From Alphaproteobacteria bacterium (lineage in GTDB: Bacteria; Pseudomonadota; Alphaproteobacteria; ATCC43930; CGMCC-115725): 52,611 bases of DNA. The stretch lies in contig JASHNY010000114.1 in assembly GCA_030041385.1 (NCBI GenBank), positions 1-52,611 of the forward strand, in the 5' to 3' direction. Position numbers and translations under genes: made by a program. Under the pieces are notes generated by a model. It saw nothing but the letters and a program-made list of their open reading frames with translations, was not told where the DNA came from and searched no databases. Shown here one piece after another: positions 48,111-52,611 of the stretch (positions are counted from its first letter, which is position 1; each line of letters starts with the position of its first letter).

Positions 48111-49217
48111 ATGCCGTTGACAACGGTCGCGCGAGGACGCGTGTACGATTGGAGCCATGCCATCGGTCGCGGCGCGGCGACGGGCACCGGGTTCAACTAC
48201 CCGCAGACGATGTGCCTCGACAAGAATGGCAACGTCTATACCGCAAATCGCGGCAATGAGAATAATTTCGGCATGCGGGTCAACCACGTGAAGGTCGGTG
48301 GGCCGGGCGAGGAAGAATTGCTCGCCGAATTCTTCCAATACGGTGAAGGCGACGGCAAGTCGATCTGGCCGTTCGGCGTCGCCGTCTGCGCCCAGCGTGA
48401 CCGGGTCTATTGCTCGGACGAGTGGAACAACACGATTTCGGTGTTCGACACCAGCGGCAAGTTCATCTTCAAGTTCGGCTCGACCGGCAGCGGCGATGGC
48501 GAGCTGCAGCGTCCGGCGGGCCTGGCGGTCGAGAGCAACGGCAACCTGATCGTCGCCGACAGCGGCAACAACCGCCTTCAGGTGTTCAGCCCCGAGGGCA
48601 AGTTCCTCGGCAAATGCGGCCATGCCGGCAAGGGCCCGGGCGAGTTCAACCAGCCCTGGGGGATCACCGTCGACAAGGATGGCCACATCTTCGTCGCCGA
48701 CTGGAAGAACCACCGCATCCAGAAGCTCTCCGCGGATGGCAAATGCCTGATGTGCCTCGGCTCATACGGGGCGATTCAGGAGCCGGAAGGCGCCTACGGG
48801 GTGACCACCTTCGGCCCGTTCGTCACCGGCGAGAGCGAAAAGGCCGGCTATCCGCCGACCGACAGGTTCAACCACCCGACCGATGTCGCGGTTGACAGCG
48901 ATGGCGACATCTATGTGTGTGACTGGGGCAACCACCGCATCTGCATCTTCGATTCCGAGGGAGGCCCGATCACGACGCTGATCGGCGACGCCCATGCCCT
49001 GTCCAGGTGGGGGCAGCAGAGCGTCGACGCCAACCCGGACATGATGAAGGCGCGGCGGCGGGTGAAGAGCCTCGAGCCGCAATGGCGGTTCTGCTTCCCG
49101 ACGGCGGTCGATTTCGATCCGCAGAGCGACAATCTGATCGTCGCCGACAGCCAGCGAAACCGGCTGCAGGTCTACAAGAAGGTTCGCAACTACACCGATT
49201 TCCAGGCGAACCTGTAG
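48111..49217 (+). CDS. NHL-repeat beta-propeller protein
   Basis: A 368-residue protein made of NHL repeats: FNYPQTMCLDKNGNVYTANRG, WPFGVAVCAQRDRVYCSDEWNNTISVFD, LQRPAGLAVESNGNLIVADSGNNRLQVF, FNQPWGITVDKDGHIFVADWKNHRIQKL, FNHPTDVAVDSDGDIYVCDWGNHRICIF, and a last one near NLIVADSQRNRLQVY (each abbreviated by its consensus). About six blades are predicted. There is no signal peptide. AGGAGGAAACC precedes the ATG. It lies 144 bases after the DUF1501 gene, probably in the same operon. Such propellers bind proteins, RNA or ligands; no catalytic residues are recognised. Confidence 0.88.
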   Translation: MPLTTVARGRVYDWSHAIGRGAATGTGFNYPQTMCLDKNGNVYTANRGNENNFGMRVNHVKVGGPGEEELLAEFFQYGEGDGKSIWPFGVAVCAQRDRVYCSDEWNNTISVFDTSGKFIFKFGSTGSGDGELQRPAGLAVESNGNLIVADSGNNRLQVFSPEGKFLGKCGHAGKGPGEFNQPWGITVDKDGHIFVADWKNHRIQKLSADGKCLMCLGSYGAIQEPEGAYGVTTFGPFVTGESEKAGYPPTDRFNHPTDVAVDSDGDIYVCDWGNHRICIFDSEGGPITTLIGDAHALSRWGQQSVDANPDMMKARRRVKSLEPQWRFCFPTAVDFDPQSDNLIVADSQRNRLQVYKKVRNYTDFQANL

Positions 49218-49255
49218 CAGACGGCCGCGAACCGCGCACAAATAGAAACGCGCTC

Positions 49256-49287
49256 TCCCTGCCTTCCATTACAAGGGAAGGCAGGGA
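49256..49287 (+). terminator. strong hairpin, likely terminator of the DUF1800 operon
   Basis: TCCCTGCCTTCC (49256-49267) and GGAAGGCAGGGA (49276-49287) form a perfect 12-bp stem with an 8-base loop; flanking GCGC bases can extend it. There is no long T-run. It lies 38 bases after the NHL gene. Confidence 0.5.
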
Positions 49288-49546
49288 TGGGTGCGCGTTC
49301 TTCCGTATCGAGCAAGAGTTGTGTTAGTAACCGCCGCATCGATACGCAGACCTCTTGTGCGTCCATCGCAAGCATCTTCCCTTAGCGCCTCTGCTATTCT
49401 CTTTCCGAGCCTTGGAGCCGGCGCACAGAAGGCGGGCCCGGGCAATTGCGGCGGGCCGCTTGTGGAGGCCGCCGCGGTGAGCACGAGCTTGGATGCATGA
49501 CCGGTGCGTCGGGCTTGGCCGAAAAGAACCGAAACGGGAGGGAACC
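49288..49546. other. gap upstream of the 72-aa gene
   Basis: Together with the hairpin this makes a 329-bp stretch without a gene (49218-49546). Short frames on both strands here show no family features. It presumably holds the promoter of the 72-aa gene; no convincing one was found. Confidence 0.4.
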
Positions 49547-49765
49547 ATGACACGCCCTCGCTCTGCCGACGATTTCGGCGCGATCCGCGCCCGCGTCGAG
49601 GAGCTGCGCCGCCAGCGCGTCCAGCTATCGGCCGATGAGGGTGCCCCAACGGCGCCTGAGCCGGCGCTCGACCCCCGCCGCAGCGGCCCCGTGTCGGCGG
49701 CGAGCAGGCCGGGAATCCCCGGGTGGCGCGTCTCTCGCAAGAAGCGCCCGCTCTCCGTGAGGTAA
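49547..49765 (+). CDS. small hypothetical protein (72 aa)
   Basis: Starts MTRPRSADDFGAIRARVEELRRQR after a good GGGAGGGAACC ribosome-binding site; an extension to 49493 is less likely. The first ~30 residues are a charged helix that resembles short alphaproteobacterial proteins beginning MTR..SADDF..IRARMEELRRER, seen in several genomes as far as I recall. The rest is Pro/Arg-rich and disordered-looking. No function is known. It is convergent with the small gene at 49816. Confidence 0.6.
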   Translation: MTRPRSADDFGAIRARVEELRRQRVQLSADEGAPTAPEPALDPRRSGPVSAASRPGIPGWRVSRKKRPLSVR

Positions 49766-49815
49766 CGGCGGCAAGGGCGGGAGTAAATCCGCCGCCGGCC
49801 GGGCGGGTTCAGGCG

Positions 49816-50016
49816 CTAAGGCCGGACCTCGACCACGTCCTGGGCGAAGATCATGTCTTCCTGCCCGACCAGCGCCGGGTCGCGGGGCGACGCGAGATAG
49901 CGGGCGAACAGCCAGACCCCGTCATTCGGGTTCGACACGATCTCGGCCTCGGCGCCGCTGCCCAGCACCACCCGCGCGCCGACCGCGAGATCGCGAATGT
50001 TTATGGGGCCGCTCAT
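49816..50016 (-). CDS. small hypothetical protein coupled to the dioxygenase (66 aa)
   Basis: A 66-residue protein (MSGPINIRDLAVGARVVLG ... MIFAQDVVEVRP). Its ATG overlaps the stop of the dioxygenase alpha gene (ATGA), so it is translationally coupled and probably belongs to the same function. Alternating hydrophobic strands suggest a small beta-barrel. No ferredoxin cysteines are present. The family is not recognised. Confidence 0.6.
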   Translation of the reverse strand: MSGPINIRDLAVGARVVLGSGAEAEIVSNPNDGVWLFARYLASPRDPALVGQEDMIFAQDVVEVRP

Positions 50017-51404
50017 TTCGCCGCAACGGCTTCGCGTGGCGCGTTGCGCCGCCAGGTCATCAATTCGTCCCAGCTGTCGGCCTCCATGAACTCGGCCCAG
50101 CGACGGTAGAGGTTGCGCATCGGCTCCTCGCTCGCCTGCGCCGCGGTCAGGTCGACCACGCGGCCGGGCAGAAGCAGCCCCTCCCACTCGTAATTCTCGA
50201 CAGCATGACCGAGCCCCATCTCGTAAGTATAGGGGTAGCGCCGGGCAATCACGCCGCGGCTGGCGGCATGGGCGTAATTCCAGTTTTCCATGTCGTCCTG
50301 CTCGGTCATGCCGGCCGGGCCGGAATAGCGGATGTAATAATCGCGCAGAAAGTTCTTGACCGCCGCTGGCGCGTCGCGATCGACAAAGAAAAACCGCCAC
50401 ACCTCGGTCTGGTGGGCGCCTTTCGGGTGCCATACCGCGAGCGTGCGCGGCTGGCGCGGCAGCAGCGCGAGGTTTGGAAAGATCTCGCCCGGGGCGCCGA
50501 TCAGCCGGCTGTTGGCGCCGGGACGGCGACGCCGTTCCTCCTCGCAATGACGGAAATACTCGGCGACCTCCGGCGAGTTCTGATAGGCCGGCTGCGGCTG
50601 GTGGCCGCTCGGCAGCACATAGGTGATCGTCTGATGGCCGCGGTCCGGGATCGCGACATGCAGCTTGCGGGCCACGTCGAGCTCGCCATAGTCGCGCCGG
50701 CTCTTGCCGCTCGGGCCCACGCCGACCAGATCGACCGAGCGGTGGCTGATGTTGTGGTACGAGTCGCCGCTGAAATTCTCGGCCGGGAATTTCCAGTTGC
50801 AGGGGATCAGCCATTTCTGCACGCCGCCGAGCAACTCGGCCTGGCCCTCGCGCCCGTCCCAGCCGTCGAGGATCAGGTCGAGAAACCGCCGGAACTCGCC
50901 GAGATATTCGAGGAACGGCGGGGCGGCGGCATCCCAGTTGGCCCATACCGTGCCCTTGTATGCGCACATCTGCGCCACCTCGACGAGGCCCCAGCGAGCC
51001 TTGTCGAGCGCGGAATGGTAGGCCTCGCGGAAGTAGGGCACGCCGACCAGCGCGCCGTCGGTGCCATAGCTCCAGCCGTGATAGGGGCAGGTGAAAACCG
51101 TCGTGTTGCCGTCGTCATAGCGGCACACCTTCATGCCGCGATGCCGGCACGAATTGAGGAACACATGCACCGCGCCGGCGCGGTCGCGGCACAGGATCAC
51201 CGATTCCTCACCCATGCGCGACACGAAGAAATCGCCGGGGTTCGGGATCTGGCTTTCATGGCCGACAAACAGCCACGAGCGGGCAAAGACGCGCTCCTGC
51301 TCCTCGGCGTAGATGTCGTCGTTGACGAAAATCTCGCGGCTGATCTGCCCGGTGGCGAGATCGACGAGGCCGGGCCGGTAGCCGCGCGGGCCGTTGGTTG
51401 TCAT
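50013..51404 (-). CDS. aromatic ring-hydroxylating dioxygenase, alpha (Rieske) subunit
   Basis: A 463-residue oxygenase large subunit. The Rieske [2Fe-2S] site is Cys86-x-His88 (SCRHRG) and Cys106-x-x-His109 (TCPYHGWSYG). The mononuclear iron site includes His217 and His221 (DSYHNISHRSVD), preceded by CNWKFPAEN, with an Asp late in the C-terminal domain. The start at 51404 (MTTNGPRGYRPG) has GGAGAGGAGG upstream. It works with the beta subunit, whose gene lies 197 bases upstream. The substrate is unknown. No ferredoxin or reductase gene is visible in the window. Confidence 0.93.
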   Translation of the reverse strand: MTTNGPRGYRPGLVDLATGQISREIFVNDDIYAEEQERVFARSWLFVGHESQIPNPGDFFVSRMGEESVILCRDRAGAVHVFLNSCRHRGMKVCRYDDGNTTVFTCPYHGWSYGTDGALVGVPYFREAYHSALDKARWGLVEVAQMCAYKGTVWANWDAAAPPFLEYLGEFRRFLDLILDGWDGREGQAELLGGVQKWLIPCNWKFPAENFSGDSYHNISHRSVDLVGVGPSGKSRRDYGELDVARKLHVAIPDRGHQTITYVLPSGHQPQPAYQNSPEVAEYFRHCEEERRRRPGANSRLIGAPGEIFPNLALLPRQPRTLAVWHPKGAHQTEVWRFFFVDRDAPAAVKNFLRDYYIRYSGPAGMTEQDDMENWNYAHAASRGVIARRYPYTYEMGLGHAVENYEWEGLLLPGRVVDLTAAQASEEPMRNLYRRWAEFMEADSWDELMTWRRNAPREAVAAK

Positions 51405-51422
51405 CGTAGCCTCCTCTCCTCC

Positions 51423-51523
51423 GTCATTCCGGGGCGGCCCGAGGGGCCGAGCCCGGAACTCATGTTCCAGAGGCCGGCGTTCATGGGTTCCGGACTCGCC
51501 GCTGCGCAGCGCTCCGGAACGAC
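51423..51523 (+). repeat. extragenic palindromic repeat element between dioxygenase beta and alpha genes
   Basis: Begins GTCATTCCGGGGCGGCCC and ends CGCTCCGGAACGAC, with internal GGGCCGAGCCCGGAACTCATG and GGGTTCCGGACTCG. Arms: GTCATTCCGG against CCGGAACGAC and CCGGAACTCATG against CATGGGTTCCGG. This is the layout of a widespread alphaproteobacterial intergenic repeat. A second unit (GATCCCCGAGTCAAGTCCCGGGCATGAC, split at 51571-51598) follows immediately. Confidence 0.65.
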
Positions 51524-51601
51524 GCGCGTGACCGGTTGCAAATGTAAGACTCCAATCCCTAGATCCCCGAGTCAAGTCCCGGGCATGACGACGAAATACG
51601 C

Positions 51602-52141
51602 CTAAAAGAAAAACGTCAGGTTTTTCGACATCAGCACATTCTGGTCGAGGATGATCTTGCGCCGGGCGACCAGCCAGCCGTTGCCGCTGCGGCGCAACGT
51701 GTCCTCGCGCTTGCCGATGAGCAGATCGGTTTCGGTCTCGACCCGGTTGCGATAGACGAGAAAGCGGCACTTGGCGGCCACTTCCTGGGCGTCGGCGACC
51801 GACGGGGTGGCCTCGATCAGCTGCACGTTCGACACGAAATGGGCGATGCGCGATTGCGGCTCCTCGGCCCAGTGGATGCCGGTCTGGATCTGCCGCACCC
51901 GCCGGGTCAAGGTTTCCTTGCCCTCGTCGAACCAGGCAATGTCGGCCTGCTCGCGGGTGAATTCGCGCGCCGCCTCGCCGTATTTGACGTTGCGCCGCAT
52001 CGGCATCCAGTAGCGGATGTCGTCGGCGAGGAGCGCCAGCCATTCGTCGTAATGCCGCTCGTCGAGAAGCTCGGCCTCCGCATACAGGAACTCAGCCACC
52101 TCGTGGGTCAGCAATACGCGGGCGAGGCGGTCGTCGCTCAT
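51602..52141 (-). CDS. aromatic ring-hydroxylating dioxygenase, beta subunit
   Basis: A 179-residue small subunit of the SnoaL-like/NTF2 fold used by ring-hydroxylating oxygenases. Segments: EVAEFLYAEAELLDERHYDEWLALLADDIRYWMPMR, RRVRQIQTGIHWAEEPQSRIAHFVSNVQ (in parts), and the C-terminal WLVARRKIILDQNVL. The start at 52141 overlaps the stop of the upstream dehydrogenase gene (ATGA). It lies upstream of alpha, with a repeat element between the two. Confidence 0.92.
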   Translation of the reverse strand: MSDDRLARVLLTHEVAEFLYAEAELLDERHYDEWLALLADDIRYWMPMRRNVKYGEAAREFTREQADIAWFDEGKETLTRRVRQIQTGIHWAEEPQSRIAHFVSNVQLIEATPSVADAQEVAAKCRFLVYRNRVETETDLLIGKREDTLRRSGNGWLVARRKIILDQNVLMSKNLTFFF

Positions 52142-52611
52142 GGCGCGCTCCCGGCGCCCCCGGCGCGCAATTCGACGCCGGCCAGCGCTTCGAGCACCCG
52201 GGCGACGACAGGAAACCCTTCCTGGCCCCAGCCTTGCGCCTGCGCGCGCTTGTAGACATCCGAGGCAAGCGCGCCGAGTGCCGCCGGGCTGCCGACGTCG
52301 CGGGCGAGCTGGCACGCCAGCTCGACATCCTTGGCGACGATGTCGAGCGTGCCGCCGGCGGCGAACGTTCCCGGCAAGACGCCGCGCGGAATGTTGTCGA
52401 AGGTGCGGCTCTGCCCGGCGCTGACCGGCACGATCTTGGCGAGGGTGGCAAGGTCGATCCCGGCCTTGGCGGCGATCAGCATGCCTTCGAGCGCCGCGAT
52501 GAAGCCGGTGTAGCCGAGATATTGCGTGACGAGTTTCGCGGCCGCGCCGGCGCCGCTCGGCCCGACGTGAAAGACGTTGGCGGCGATCGCTTCGAACAAG
52601 GGGCGACAGCG
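52138..52611 (-). CDS. beta-hydroxyacid dehydrogenase (3-hydroxyisobutyrate dehydrogenase-like), C-terminal part
   Basis: The frame is open to the window edge, so the N-terminal Rossmann domain is outside. The visible part begins RPLFEAIAANVFHVGPSGAGAAAKLV, the conserved central stretch of the family with the catalytic Lys (AAKLVTQYLG). The helical C-terminal domain follows (GTFAAGGTLDIVAKDVELACQLA in parts). Family members oxidise 3-hydroxyacids with NAD(P). Coupling to the dioxygenase beta gene suggests a step in the same catabolic pathway. Confidence 0.88.
   Translation of the reverse strand, partial: RCRPLFEAIAANVFHVGPSGAGAAAKLVTQYLGYTGFIAALEGMLIAAKAGIDLATLAKIVPVSAGQSRTFDNIPRGVLPGTFAAGGTLDIVAKDVELACQLARDVGSPAALGALASDVYKRAQAQGWGQEGFPVVARVLEALAGVELRAGGAGSAP

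Overview
The window is a GC-rich chromosomal segment from an alphaproteobacterium. Three things point there: the complete nuoA-N operon followed directly by birA, coaX and rnj; the tig-clpP-clpX-lon-hup order; and an Irr-type Fur regulator with an Irr-box-like palindrome. The order (Rhodospirillales or Hyphomicrobiales-like) is a guess; no rRNA or phylogenetic marker was tested. I saw no prophage, transposase or CRISPR array.

Region by region. (1) 1-2184: the end of an NAD(P)HX dehydratase gene, malonyl-CoA decarboxylase and tRNA-Leu(UAG). (2) 2266-9224: trigger factor with a long Ala/Glu/Pro insert, clpP, clpX, lon, an HU gene, then tRNA-Val(UAC) and tRNA-Asp(GUC). (3) 9384-23836: the 14 complex I genes, mostly with overlapping stops and starts. 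The exceptions include two junctions, nuoF/nuoG and nuoL/nuoM, that each carry a palindromic repeat-like element. (4) 23833-28075: birA, coaX, rnj, methylmalonyl-CoA epimerase and 3-methyladenine DNA glycosylase I, closely packed. (5) 28204-30589: a compact cassette made of an exported Trp-Asn repeat peptide, a radical SAM/SPASM maturase resembling GrrM/OscB, and an exported protein whose C-terminus resembles I78 peptidase inhibitors. This is the best candidate for a little-described system. (6) 30638-43529, minus strand: two Liv-type ABC transporters for branched-chain-amino-acid-like substrates, flanking an SDR dehydrogenase and an orphan CoxL-type molybdenum hydroxylase large subunit. One of the transporters has a fused LivM-LivG. 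(7) 43791-45103: an exported monohaem cytochrome c, a tiny membrane ORF, a terminator and Irr. (8) 45120-49217: an Irr-box-like palindrome against a promoter, then a DUF1800 / DUF1501 / NHL-propeller operon with no export signals. (9) 49547-52611: a 72-aa protein, then on the minus strand a dehydrogenase fragment, ring-hydroxylating dioxygenase beta and alpha subunits, and a 66-aa coupled small protein.

Taken together, regions 2-4 are core housekeeping: proteostasis, respiration and cofactors. Regions 5-9 are accessory: peptide modification, uptake and oxidation of unidentified organic compounds, and a probable iron-responsive operon. All functional calls come from reading motifs and neighbourhoods by eye. 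No database search was run.
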